A DNA stretch of 64,000 nt from Xenopus tropicalis. Taxonomy: Eukaryota > Chordata > Amphibia > Anura > Pipidae. Position numbers and translations under genes: made by a program. This document shows positions 23,901 through 34,259 of the stretch, piece by piece; within the stretch, counting starts at the first letter, position 1, and each line of letters opens with the position of its first letter. The notes under the pieces are model-generated. The model made no database searches and was not told the DNA's origin. It worked only from the letters and a program-made list of their open reading frames with translations. The stretch lies in assembly GCF_000004195.4 (NCBI RefSeq), contig NC_030683.2:82662910-82726909 (forward strand), in the 5' to 3' direction.

Positions 23901-24243
23901 CATATACATTGGCAATTGTGATCTTTAAGTTTGCTATAACCCCTTTAATCATCACGTATCTACCCTCTTTATCTGTTAGTTTGTCAGACAATTTAAAAGG
24001 TAGATCTTTGTGAATCATGGTCAGCGCCCCGGTAGTTTTTTTTACTGGGTTGTTGCTACAAAATATTTGGGGGTATTGAGTTGTGTTGATTACCGGTACA
24101 TGTTTTTCTTTGAAGTGTGTTTCTTGTAGCATAAAAATTTTTGCTTTTGCTTTTTTACATTCATGCAAGATTTGGGCTCTCTTAGCTGGTACATTTAAGC
24201 CGTTGATATTGTAGCTTAAGATTGTGCATTCAAGTGGTGCCAT
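20950..24243 (-). pseudogene. L1 ORF2 (endonuclease/reverse transcriptase) remnant
   Basis: The N-terminus (24243-23746) is the APE-type endonuclease: SYNINGLN, LQETH, NVYAPN and LILGGDLNLTLNP are the expected blocks and carry the catalytic N, E and D positions. The reverse transcriptase is open from 22447 to 21815, with GTRQGCPLSP and the catalytic block AAFVDDLLLF (V instead of the usual A in FADD), then IQYLGVKI and SWFGRVQAVKM. Further downstream CWRCG is visible near 21090. Stops and frameshifts lie between the blocks and a T2-MITE splits the endonuclease from the RT. Dead copy. Confidence 0.87.
23195..23745. mobile_element. T2-type MITE inserted in L1 ORF2, with nested Harbinger-like piece
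   Basis: TTAA at both edges (23195-23198 and 23742-23745), left end TTAAGGGAG and right end CCTTCTCCTTTAA. The body shares AAACTAAGTAAGCTTAATC with the copies at 9.9 and 56.2 kb. Inside, about 23453-23563, lies a short element with GGGCCAGATTTATCAAAAC and GTAAATGTGCCCCTTA ends, a relative of the MITE at 10566-10923. This gives an order of insertion: L1, then T2, then Harbinger-like. Confidence 0.82.
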
Positions 24244-24759
24244 TATTTATGTAATAAACATTATTCCAACTTGTTGTCATCTCGTTAGGGGTACAAGGGG
24301 AGTAAAAAGGGGAAGCATATGTAACCAGAGTAAACAAACTATTTTGTATAAGAGAGTTTCTTTGCTGCATCAGACTTATGGGGTGGTTACCCACTAGCTG
24401 GAGAATGTACATTTACAAGGTGCCACCGAGGTGTTGTGGGGCAGCGGGGTTGCCTGTAGCTGAGATAGTATTGTTAGTACTCATAACATTGTCTCACTCA
24501 TGGGGAGTGGGTTTAACCAGTGTGGACATTTGGGTAGTTGCAATGTATAGTACTTCGATACTTGTAAAAGAGGAAAGAGAATGGTAAACTTGAAAGCATT
24601 TAAAAATTTTATGCATAGTCAAAACAGTTATATAAATCATACGGAACCGTATCTCGTCATCTCTCAAGTCCAGCTTTAAGATTAGACAGGTCGGTGTTCT
24701 GATATAGCAGTGAACTGGAACAAAACAACTTTAGTCTGTATAACAGGTTTAGTTTGCGT

Positions 24760-25720
24760 TCAGGTTGGTCTAGTGTTTGAAGGCCTGTTTCTTGGCGTGC
24801 GTGGAGTTCTCTTTGGAGTGTAGACCTGTTGCCAGTCGCCTTGTAGAGTTAAATCCAGGTCTGGTGGAGCTGCTTTAGCTGTCTGCCATCCAGGTAGGTC
24901 GATGTTTGGAATTTGTAGTTTCTGTATGAAAATTGCTGTGTCCTTGGGGGTCCGGATCACTGCTTGAGTTCCTTCTTTGTTAGCTATTAACGCTAAGGGA
25001 AATCCCCATCTGTACTGTATATTTTGTTCACTTAAAAGACCCGTAAGTGGTTTCAGCAGTTTTCTCTTTATTAGTGTGGTTCTTGAAATATCTTGGAACA
25101 GCTTAATTGTTGTTTGCTCATATGTGATAGTGTTGGTTTCTTTAGCCTTTTGTAAAATTTCCTCTTTTAGTGTAAAGCTATTCAAACAACAGAGGATATT
25201 CCTGGGGGCATTTAGTGGTGCTGCCTTAGGCTTTTGAACCCTATGGGCCCTTTCAGTGTCAATAGTGGTTGTAGGTTCTCTGCTGAGTATACTGTTAAAG
25301 ATTTGGAGTAGAGCATCTTTTATGTCCTCAGTCTTAACTGTTTTTGGGACTCCTCTTATTCTAATGTTATTGCGTCTGCTTCCATTCTCCTGATCCTCTA
25401 GTTGTCTCTGTATTTCAGTTATGAGTAAGTTGTGGGCCTGTGTTGTGTTATATAATGATTTTGGTTGGCAATCAACTTATTTTGGTTAGTTTCCAAGTCC
25501 TCAGTTCTTCCTGCAAGAGTGACTAAATCCTTTTTATTTCCTGCAGCTCTTCCTTGATGGTTGATGTGACTTCGTGCAGCATATTCTTTATATCCATTTT
25601 GGAAGGAAGATTGGTGAGGTAAGTGTGTATATCATGTTCTTCTTCTGTTTCGCTTTCTTGTTCTGATAACTCCTGGTGCATGTCTGCATTGCTCTCCTCT
25701 CTCTCAGATATCGGCGCCAT
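24760..25720 (-). pseudogene. L1 ORF1 (RNA-binding protein) remnant
   Basis: L1 ORF1p is a trimeric RNA chaperone that packages the element's RNA. The C-terminal segment (25185-24760) shows the Transposase_22/L1 ORF1p-type order: SFTLKEEILQKAKE, then LLSEQNIQYRWGFPLALIA, then LPGWQTAKAAPPD. The N-terminal part (from 25720) is acidic and heptad-like (QELSEQESETEEEHD), fitting the usual coiled coil. A frame change and stop between about 25440 and 25520 separate the two parts, so no intact protein can be made. It lies immediately upstream of ORF2, the usual L1 order. Confidence 0.8.
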
Positions 25721-25984
25721 CTTGTCCGGTCCGTTGCTATTTCGCTTTGTGCAGGGGATTGCCTTTTCTCTGCTTGCCTGTCATGATCCGCTTTTTGTTT
25801 TTGAGGTTTCCCCATCTTTATCTTTATGTTTTAAGTGTCCACGTTGGTTATCTGGCCCAGAGCTCTGGAGTCATGCTGCCATTCAGCACGCAGGCAAGCC
25901 CCCCCCCGCCCCACCTTCAGGGTAACTTTTAGTATGTTATAGTATGGCCTATCCTAAGCACCCTATCAATTGGTCCTTATTTTA

Positions 25985-26350
25985 TTTAATTTTTTTCTCT
26001 TTTGACTCTTTCCAGTTTTTAAATGGGGGTTACTTACCCCGGGAGCCAAAAAGTGATTGATCTGTAAGGCTACCGTTTTATTATTATTGTTACTTTTTAT
26101 TCCATATCTTTCTATTTAGGCCCTCCTCTATTCATATTCCTGTCTCTCTTTAAAAACACTGCCTTGCTACTAGGTTAAATTGGGCCATAGAAACCAAATA
26201 GCTGCTGAAATTCCAACATAGAAAGCAACTGAACAAAAAGATAAATGGTTCAAAAACTGCAAACAATAAAATATGAAGACCAATTACAAATTGTCTTAGA
26301 ATAGCACTATCTACATCATACTAAAAGTTGAAGGTGAACAACCCCTTTAG
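25985..26350 (-). mobile_element. T2-type MITE (GGGGTTGTTCACC family)
   Basis: On the minus strand it starts CTAAAGGGGTTGTTCACC and contains ACTTTTAGTATGATGTAGA and ACAATTTGTAATTGGTCTTC. The same blocks in the same order are in the copy at 51157-51655. The far edge is approximate. Confidence 0.68.
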
Positions 26351-26469
26351 CTGTATGCAGCAAAAAGGATACACCCAGCATTTTAGTGCAAGTATAGAGA
26401 AACGAGTATAAATGCAAGTGCCTGTGAATAGCATTTGGATTTTGCACTCTATCCTGCATTAGTAAATAT

Positions 26470-26506
26470 ACATTTTTTTGGGTGGGTGGGTGGGTGGGTA
26501 GGTGGA
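26470..26506. repeat. (GGTG)n short tandem repeat
   Basis: T-run followed by GGGTGGGTGGGTGGGTGGGT. Confidence 0.9.
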
Positions 26507-26669
26507 CCACTAAAATATGTTTTATATTAATAAAATAAAATATGTAATTATTAAACTCTGAAATCAATAATTGAGGGAATGTGTGCACATACATTATGCC
26601 TTCTTCTAGCAGATAGATAGATACTGGAGCTCGCTTTCAATATAAATTCAAATTAGAATGTTAGGAAAG

Positions 26670-27325
26670 TCTCTCTGAGCAGGACAAATAGCAGGATGGC
26701 TACCTGGAATTGGAAGGAACTCCCAGAGGGGCTGTGACTCTGTAGGGTGCAGAGGGGATGAGACTGAGTAACTATAAGGCAGGGGTATGAGCAATAGTTA
26801 GGTATTGTAAGTACAGTAGTTACCAAAATTTGTCCCTTTACTAGTAGACCACAAGGAGCCCAGTTGTAAGGAGCACTGGGAGACCGGTGCAGGTTCCTGC
26901 CTCTAGGCGCGCCAATCCCTGGGCTTTCCTCCTTGTGCCATGCTCACCTCCACGTCATGATGTTAATGAACACACCAACATCATTTTGCCACAAAATTCA
27001 AAATAAATAGCGCTTCCTTCCTTGTTTAAATGCCCAAGCTGGTTCAATAGTTCCCTGAACTATCTCTGTTTGCTATACCTGGTTTTGACTTTTTGCCTGC
27101 CTCCTGACTTACAAAACTTTGCTGCCTGCCACTGACCATTTGCCTGACTTTGACCTTGCCTTTGCCTGATCCCTTTGGTCCTGCGTTTTCGGATTAACCG
27201 TGGCTGTGTCTAGGATTCTTGTCAACTCCGCCACAGAAAGGCCGGCGCCCCAAAAGGAGCGTCAGGGAATACTGGGGCAGGCAGGGCTCTCCTGATACAC
27301 CTAAGAGGTTAGTTCTGGCAGTTTA
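26670..27325 (+). mobile_element. LTR-retrotransposon LTR-like fragment
   Basis: The 3' half has the degenerate CCTGCC/TTTGCCTGACTTTGACC repeats, then GTTTTCGGATTAACCGTGGC and TCCGCCACAGAAAGGCCGGC. I recognise this as the distal part of a common frog LTR. A TATA-like AAAATAAATAGCGC lies near 27000. No second LTR or coding region is seen, so it is a solo or partial LTR. Boundaries are approximate. Confidence 0.5.
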
Positions 27326-27462
27326 CGGGCCCCTACATATTAAAGTCTATAACACCAGTGTAGTAAGGGAACTAACAACTGTGTGAAAGTAGCACCCAGA
27401 GGAGAGGAGTTTTTATTTTTGTATGCACCCTGTGTTTCAGAAAACAACATTCTCTCAGCAAA

Positions 27463-27506
27463 CTACTCTCTCTTTCTCTCCCTCTCTCTATCTCTCTCTC
27501 TATATA

Positions 27507-27590
<84 letters not shown>

Positions 27591-27600
27591 TGTATATATT
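27463..27600. repeat. Compound (CT)n-(TA)n microsatellite
   Basis: A CT-rich run (27463-27500) passes directly into about 95 bp of alternating TA. Open frames through it are artefacts made of repeated YI/IY codons. Confidence 0.98.
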
Positions 27601-28905
27601 GCAAATGACCATGAGAGATATAAATGTGTTTCTGGCTGGTATCTTAAATATGGATGGGCTTCTGTGGAAAAAGAAGTTAAACAATATAATTAATGATTGG
27701 GAAAGATTAGAGGCACAGGGAGCAATAAATCATCTTTGATTTAATGCCAAATTATGTAAATTAATAAACTAGTAGACCAGAGTTGCACAAACACAATTGT
27801 ATTGTAGCATGCAACATTACTGAAACTTTATTCAAATAAAAATTGAATGAGTTGGAGTATAGATTTAACTACCTATATAGTAGAAAGGCAATTCTCATGC
27901 ATTGCAGAGAAACAAGGATAACTCTTTATTGTAAAGGGCTTATTAGCAGCAAAGTAGAGGTGTTTTATTGATTGCTATAGTAGATTCGTGCCAACTGAAA
28001 TATGATTAACCTGAATATAGTAAATGACTCTACAATCCATATCTTATGAGCTCCCTGTGATCCAGAGTGTCTTCTACGTACGCCTGAATTCCCAGGAAGT
28101 ACATTATAATTGTGTTCCAGGTGTTAATGGGGTCAATGAATAAATGTGAACACTGGGTAGCTTGCCTTGCACATTTGGAAAAATTATATATTGCTGTTCT
28201 ATCCCTTCCTTTCACTGTCCCATCCATCTACATCCTATGTTTCCTTTCCCCATCTTTTAGTATGTAGAAATGTCTTATGTAATTTTATATTGTATATTCT
28301 TAACATTCCTTTATCTGTCATGCATGCACATATACATTTATTTATTATAATATTGTGAATCCTTACAGTACAATGTCATCTTTATTGTGTTGTAGTACTT
28401 TTCTTTTGACACACAGGTCCTAAAAACTCATGATAAGCTGCTCTGCTAATGTAACGCTCAAAGCCAGCATATCGCAAGCCAAATTATGCTGCTGATAAAT
28501 TTCGACAGTAATTGATAGTAAACTATGCAAAAAGTGTTTTTTTCCCCCAACCAAAATAAGTCATGCTGACAGATCGGATAAATGATCATTCCCAACAGAA
28601 TAAAGGCACACTGCCTGTATACTGAGTTAAGGCAAATTCAGTTTGAAAAATGAAGATGATGATAAAGTTTGCTATTTATTTAGTGGAAGAACATTGTGAA
28701 TTGTTTCTGGTTGTAGTCCCCCAGGACCAGGGGATAGAGGCTCTTGCATCCAGTGGGGGTTCACAAACATATATGCATTCTATTCTACTTCGTATCTTGG
28801 ATGGCTTCTGTATTTAAATATATTCAGTCTTGAATATTTTTGCACACTTAAGTTACATGCTGAGATTTATAGGCGGTATAGATTTTTGCACAGTAAGAAA
28901 CTTTA
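27601..28905. other. Unique DNA, includes a possible conserved non-coding block
   Basis: No gene recognised. The block 28420-28690 is repeat-free and contains AAGCCAAATTATGCTGCTG, GACAGTAATTGATAG and CAGATCGGATAAATGATC, which look like homeodomain/GATA-type sites. This is inference only. Confidence 0.3.
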
Positions 28906-29115
28906 GGGTTGATTCACTAAAGTGCGATAAGCGTTATCGCATGCTTTTTTACGTAAAAATTGACGCGATTCGCATGCATTAAGTCGCATATCGCGTGCGC
29001 AACCGAATGCATTAATTTTAATGCATTGTGTTAATTAGCGAATGAAAAGAATTGTAACGCATAATTCACAAAAGTGCATGAAGTGTTAAATGCGTCAATT
29101 AGCACGCCATCTTTT
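28906..29115. mobile_element. Harbinger-like MITE/terminus (TTA-flanked, palindromic)
   Basis: Starts GGGTTGATTCACTAAAGTGC directly after TTA (28903-28905). It is rich in GCG/CGC palindromes such as GCGATAAGCGTTATCGC. The right terminus is not found. It may be one end of the element whose Myb-like exon lies at 29.66-29.80 kb. Confidence 0.5.
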
Positions 29116-29830
29116 GGAAAAAAGAAAAAGACTTTATTTAATTCTTTGTTATTATGTTCATGATGCCAGGCAAACTTCATGGACAATAATGATTGTCATT
29201 TGTTTTAAAACATGAACAAGTTTATTTTGCAAAAAATATTTGTGGACATTGATTCCTTCCAAATGAGCTAAAAAGGTAAAATGTTTTGCCATAAAGTGCA
29301 AGGGCAAAATCAAGTTGAAAAGATTGACTGTCCAAAAGTCAAAGATGAACTGACTGCACCTAACCCAGCAAGACACATTTGTCCAATAACACACCTATGT
29401 TATTAGCAATAAACTGCACTTCTGTAATTGAAACACCTGCAATATACATGGACACAATTCACTCTCATGCCACTGCACAAGCTTAACACAAAACACAGGT
29501 CCAACAAAATTTGCTAACAAAAATACCTGGAATCGGAGTAGATGGCGATTGCGTGTGCTTGTGCCAGGTTGTGGTAAGGATGAATCTGTTGTAGAAAACA
29601 TTGTATTCCATTAATATTAAACTTCTCTGCAAGAGTAAATACACTTGTATTAATGTCATTACACCTACCTTGGCCAACATTCCAGTCCGAATTGAAGGTG
29701 CCGGACACACCGCTCACACTCTCAGCGTGCAGAAAAGGGAGGAGCAGCTCCTCATATTTTGTAAAAAACACTATCTTTGCAGGGCCGCCTCCAGTTCCAG
29801 ATCTAAATAAAATATACGAATGGTTTTATT
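29116..29830 (-). pseudogene. Harbinger Myb/SANT-like protein remnant
   Basis: PIF/Harbinger elements encode a transposase and a Myb-like DNA-binding partner. Minus-strand translation of about 29801-29660 reads TGGGPAKIVFFTKYEELLLP, then HAESVSGVSG. That resembles the Gly-rich linker and following block of Harbinger Myb-like proteins, which are of the TGGGPPPP...SGIPGG type. The segment is preceded by an AG (TTTTATTTAG, splice-acceptor-like) and followed by GTAGGTG, a donor-like site. Only this short exon is recognisable, and no transposase DDE block was found. The family call rests on a short motif. Confidence 0.4.
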
Positions 29831-30299
29831 GTGTTGTCTCCAATAAGCAAGCCATAACAACGCAGTCACTTTTTGTTACTCATTGTTGCCCCAATCAATT
29901 CCCTTTACTTTCGAGTGTAACAATACTAAGGCTCTGACACAAACCCTGCTAAAATGCTGCAAGTTGCTGCTAAGTGGCCTCGCTAACTCCCAGGGCTCTC
30001 CCTTATACTATTAAACAATGCTTCCACAATAATCCTCCTTGATAAAGGAGAGTACAGGGCATTAATTATTTTGGGAAATATTTATTAAATGACCCCCCTA
30101 TTTACTGTCCTAATTTGTTGTTCTACTCCAAAGCTTTAAGAACATAAGTTGCGCACATAATAATAGGCATGCCATACATACATTACATACAAGTAAAGTA
30201 AGTAGGAAAGAAGCCAAAAAGGAAGGAAAGACAGTAAGCCAAAAAGAAAAGCCGATTGAGGAGAAAAGCAGATGAGCAAGTGTTAAATAGAAAGATGAA
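29831..30299. other. Unique/unknown DNA
   Basis: No gene or clear repeat recognised. Confidence 0.35.
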
Positions 30300-30490
30300 T
30301 GTAAAATATTTACCTGTATCTGGAGACCTCCTCTGATGAAGCACCCAATGGTGCAAAACGCGTTAGGAGAGTGGGTACCATGAGGCACTGGGGTGCACCT
30401 ATCCATTGTTTGGTATAGTATGTTTGCTTTTTTTTTGTAATTGTTTGTTTAAGTTTGAGCCAATAAATGTTTGTTTATTTCACTAAAAAA
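30300..30490 (+). mobile_element. Penelope-like or related retroelement 3' tail
   Basis: A hammerhead-like motif (30328-30369) is followed by GTGGGTACC, a T-rich stretch and CAATAAATG (30462-30470), a polyadenylation-like site. The PLE at 42240-43012 has the same layout: hammerhead-like hairpin, then CAATAAAAATCG. No coding region remains. Confidence 0.42.
30328..30369 (+). ncRNA. Hammerhead-ribozyme-like motif, type I layout, box 2 mutated
   Basis: Stem I CTCCT (30328-30332) pairs perfectly with AGGAG (30365-30369). Box 1 is CTGATGA (30333-30339), followed by one extra A, stem II GCACC/GGTGC with loop CAAT, box 2 AAAA where GAAA is expected, palindrome CGCG, then TT as the would-be cleavage dinucleotide. 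The G-to-A change in box 2 removes an essential core base, so this copy should be inactive. Hammerheads with very short stem III are known in Penelope-like elements. Confidence 0.5.
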
Positions 30491-30544
30491 TATTGTTATT
30501 TGTTCATATCTGGAGTCCTCTGCCAGTTTTTTCTTCAAGAGAAA

Positions 30545-30902
30545 TAGTGATGAGTGAATCTGTTCTGTTTCGCTTTGCTGAAAAATTTGCGAATCTTTCA
30601 AAAGAAAATATTGCCCGTCAAAAAAAAAAAGACAATTCTTTTTGGCACAAGAGACAATTCTTTTGACTCGAGAGACAATTCTTTTTGGAGCTGGACAATT
30701 CTTTTGATTGGAGAGACAATTCTTTTTGACGAAGAGACAATTCTTTTGACGTGCAAGACAATTCTTTTAACGGGAGACAATTCTTTTTTATGGGTGATTC
30801 TTTTGATGCGGGCCATAATTCTTTTACAAAAAAATCTGCCAATGGTGAAATGTGGAAATTCGCCGCAAATCCATGTCTGGTGAATTTTTTCGCCCATCGC
30901 TA
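30545..30902. mobile_element. hAT-like MITE carrying a tandem array
   Basis: Terminal inverted repeat TAGTGATGAGTGAATC / TTCGCCCATCGCTA, as in the copies at 34260-34560, 49343-49508 and 60738-60998. The flanking 8-mers (AAGAGAAA and CTGAGAAT) match at only 5 positions. Most of the interior is the 20-22-bp array at 30631-30830. Confidence 0.7.
30631..30830. repeat. Tandem repeat, 18-22-bp unit with GACAATTCTTTT core
   Basis: Eight units carry the exact core GACAATTCTTTT and two further units are diverged (GTGATTCTTTT, CATAATTCTTTT). Spacers vary by a few bases. The array is confined to the hAT-like MITE. Long minus-strand frames across it are repeat artefacts. Confidence 0.9.
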
Positions 30903-32204
30903 CTGAGAATACTTCTAGTTGGAGAGCCAGACTAGGAATCTTGTTGTATATGGGTAAAGGAAATCCAGGTTCATGAACTGAGTTTTCCCAGCATTCTAAA
31001 TTAAACTTTACACATTGAATAGCAGAGAAACCATTGGCTAGATGTGCACCAGGGGGTAGAACAAGCATAACTTGTTTCACTGTAAGAAAACACTTGACTC
31101 CTCTGGTAAGTAATGCAGATTCTGATTATCTGCATCTGTAAATTGCATATGATTATTTGCATCTGTAATGCAGAAAATCAAAAATAACCTAATGAATCAA
31201 TGGGAGTATCCAATTACTGACCTCACAATCATTAATAAATGACCAAAGCTCCTATTTGAAGATTACTTTCAATTGGTAAGTAAGCACCAGAATCTACAGA
31301 ATTTAATTCACAACAGAACCTTATTTATAACTGTCTAATAATGGATCAGCACCCAGATGCAGAGTCCACCTCTAAATGTAAAATCAAATTACAGCTTTTA
31401 AAATAATTGGTGCTCCCTTAAAAAAAGGCTCTGATCAATGCTTTCATCAAATTATTGGCATGTCTTTGTAATCATTTATTTATTGTGTAATTGTTGGCTT
31501 TACCCTTCAGTTTGGTGCAGTGCAGACTAGCATCTAATCAGTAATATAACTGATGCACTAGCTGCTGATAACTGGCCCGGCACCAAGTTCTTGAGACGTA
31601 TGTCTTTTTGGTGAATAAAATAGATCTTAGAGACTGTATTTTTCTGCAGAAACATTGGACTTAAATGAAAACCCTGGACATCTTGTCAGCACTTCAAATG
31701 CATATACCCCTGGGTTTTGAGCACATCTGCTCCAAGGGTTTTATGACAGTCTAAAAGCGTATAAATTCTAATTTTTCCCAATACAAGAATGTTACTATCT
31801 GATGCATGATACCTATCTAAGTATTAAGCTTAAGATTGGAAATACAGAAATACAGAATCTTTGCCATTCTGGTGTTTGAATCATTCTATAATAAGGATTG
31901 TGGCGGATTGGGTAGAAGGAAGTCGTATCACAATTTATTTAAACAAAAATGTTTAATTAATTTTTATGCTGAAACTTATCATATCCTTAAATAAGATCAG
32001 GTTTGGGGCATTAATATGCTAAAAGGCAAATTATTTTCACAAAGCTTTCACTGGAACCAGGTGCCCTAGCCCAAACCATGAAAAACAATGTCAGATCTCT
32101 ATTCCTCCTTCACCAAACTTTACAATTGGCATTACACATTGCGCCAAAACTAGATTTTCAGACTGTGAGTGAAAAATTATTTTTCACTCCAAAGGATGTG
32201 TTTC
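30903..32204. other. Unique DNA, includes an octamer-rich block
   Basis: No gene recognised. The block 31100-31340 holds a perfect octamer ATTTGCAT (31155-31162), a second octamer-like TTGCATATGATT, and CCAATTACTG and CATTAATAAATGA homeodomain-like sites. It is a weak candidate regulatory element. Confidence 0.3.
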
Positions 32205-32285
32205 CACTAGTGGTGAGTGAAATAATTAGTCAGGCATGGATTCATCGTTGGCCACTGGCTTTTTTTTTACAAAACGGGTGACAAA
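32205..32285. mobile_element. Fragment of the TAGTGATGAG hAT-like MITE
   Basis: TAGTGGTGAGTGAAATAATT then CAGGCATGGATTCATCG matches the left part of the hAT-like MITEs at 49.3 and 60.7 kb. The right end is missing. Confidence 0.6.
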
Positions 32286-32649
32286 ACAACTGTTGGGCCC
32301 ATAGTGATGTTGGGCTAATATGCAGCTGCTTACCCATAACAAACCCATGATCCTAGGCCTCAAGCTGCATTGCTTAACTAAATGGTTCATATGACCTTTT
32401 ACATAAAATGTTTGGCATCAGGTATCCAGGTATTTTATAATAAACAGGATATCATGTCTTATGATCATGCTATGCTCCAAGGTCATTTAGCTAAAAAAAT
32501 AAGGAAGTGGAATACGAAAGATGAAGTCATTAGGCTTCTTGTCATACAACAAGTGATGCTTGAGCACTTAATCCAATAAATGTATGGTTTTATGATAAAC
32601 TAATGTGTTAACCAATGAGATAAGAACATTATTAGTATGTAATCACAAA
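32286..32649. other. Unique DNA
   Basis: Nothing recognised. Confidence 0.4.
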
Positions 32650-32875
32650 ATGTTAATGTTTCTTACTTAGGGGTATAAAAGAACGTGTAATAGGGTGGGG
32701 AGCAGACAATTTTGTCCGAAACTGATGAATGCTGTATTGCTATTCTATGCTTGGTGCACCAGATCAATAAACTTTTTTTTCTGAGTGAGCATTACTGAAT
32801 CCTCAAGGTCTACTGTGTCGGGGAAAGACCACCAGACCCTCAGTCCAAATTTGCTCCTACATATACTGATATTAG
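32650..32875 (+). mobile_element. Possible LTR or retroelement tail
   Basis: GGGTATAAAAG (about 32670) and CAATAAAC (about 32764) lie roughly 95 bp apart, like the TATA box and polyA signal of an LTR. Between them GACAATTTTGTCCGAAAC is a hairpin plus GAAAC similar to the hammerhead-like box 2 at 44113. No coding region or second LTR was found, so the class is uncertain. Confidence 0.3.
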
Positions 32876-33866
32876 GACTATCATTGTGTACGACAGCATT
32901 ATAGAGAAAACAGCAGCAACTAACTTTGGGTTTGGAACTAGTTCCATCTGTTGTTAGGGGAGGTGATCATTCTACTAAACTAATACAGGGGAAACATTCT
33001 TGATATTTAAATGTAACAGCTTAAAACCCTATAGAGTTAGATCTGATAGATTTATATTAGGTTTTCATAATATAATTTATGTTTATTTTATTTGACATTG
33101 TCTATTTGTTGTCCAATAAAAATAACTTTTCATTCATGGCTTTGTCAGTGCAGATTCTTGCTAATTGTTTTCAAGCTTACATGTGTTGTATGCCATTGTC
33201 ACCATGGCAGTATGTGATGCATGCTTATTGTGTTAAGTCACAGCTGTTCCTGGGCACTTGTCCTCTACCTGTTATGTGTCACATGTGCCAGAATCCATCA
33301 AGATAACAGTATCCTAGTCATGTTTCCATGTAATTCTCATTAGCGTGTTCAGTAGCTCTCATTATAAATGTATTCTGACAGCCTTAATATGGATGCACAA
33401 TTTTGACAGCTCCAGTATAGAGTCTACACCTTTGTTTGCTAGCCATCACTTCAAACATAACCATTGACACGTATGTACTTTCTGCCTAATGACAGTGCTG
33501 ATGTGGAGGTTTCCTTTCTTAGATCATCTCCAGGATGCCTGTACATTGTCCATATACTCAGCCACTTTGATCTTGGAGTCACGTGCGCATTAATTCGCAA
33601 GATGACGTGTTATAGCGTGGGCACCTATACATGAAATTTTTTTTATGTATCACACATTACCAGTATCTACCACTTATTTGCTCTTAAGAAAGAGCAAATC
33701 ATTTTTATGAAATACATAAAGCTCTCCAATCTGCAGTGAAGATTGGTTTTTGTATGAGGTTAGCAGCCTGTACATTTTCTGTAAATAGCACCAAAGCAAG
33801 GGAACTGGCTTCATCTTTTAATAAAGGCTTTATATTATATTGCTTTCTTTTCTATATAAATCTGAT
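32876..33866. other. Unique DNA
   Basis: No gene recognised. A short segment around 33580-33620 (ACGTGCGCATTAATTCGC) resembles the CG-rich interior of the Harbinger-like MITE at 28.9 kb. Confidence 0.4.
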
Positions 33867-33992
33867 ACACATATACATGCATACAGCAGGGTTTATTTAC
33901 AACCCCAGGCAGTGCAGATGCAATAGCACTAAGGGGTACATCTGTACTGCCTGGGGTTGTAAATAAACCCTGCTGTATGCATGTATATGTGT
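33867..33992. repeat. Nearly perfect 54-bp inverted repeat, 18-nt loop
   Basis: Left arm 33867-33920 and right arm 33939-33992 are reverse complements with one mismatch by eye (C/T in the GCACTGCC versus GTACTGCC region). The arms include CAGCAGGGTTTATTTACAAC. The transcript would fold into one long hairpin. It is not obviously a terminal inverted repeat of a family seen elsewhere in the window. Confidence 0.9.
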
Positions 33993-34259
33993 TGCCAGAT
34001 TTCCAATGCAGAGAGCAGCATCAGGAGACACATCCCAACCCTGCCTAATTTGCCACAACCACTACTTTTTTTTTGATGCGCAGCAACTTTAATTGATGCA
34101 ACTGCAAATTTTCTGTGCCAAAATTTTGTGGGCATTTCATGAAAACTTTGCCACAAGTTGTTTAGTAGGTGACAGATGTAGGATGACCCTTTAACGCAAT
34201 TTCATATTGTCTAATAAATATTTAATATATTAGCTATTTAGTTTATGGCACACTCTTAC

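Larger units (their letters stand above)
20601..25930 (-). mobile_element. L1-type LINE, nearly full length, degenerate
   Basis: Reading the minus strand from 25930 to 20601 gives, in order: a 5' segment, an ORF1 remnant (25720-24760), an ORF2 remnant with APE endonuclease (24243-23746), reverse transcriptase (around 22900-21815) and a CWRCG C-terminal motif (about 21080-21100). The 3' segment ends with a tail of the GCGCTTTATAAATAAAG type and (CATA)n. Stops and frameshifts occur throughout. A T2-MITE at 23195-23745 interrupts ORF2. It belongs to the L1/Tx1 group found in frogs. Confidence 0.9.

Noticed and set aside
27383..27739. 118-codon frame rich in YIYI
   Set aside because: Artefact of the (TA)n microsatellite.
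30631..30830. CRISPR-like array
   Set aside because: The 12-bp core with 6-10-nt spacers inside a eukaryotic MITE does not fit repeat-spacer sizes or any cas context.
30598..31080. 160-codon minus-strand frame with repeated KRIV/KELS blocks
   Set aside because: The repeated peptide is a translation of the GACAATTCTTTT tandem array in a MITE.
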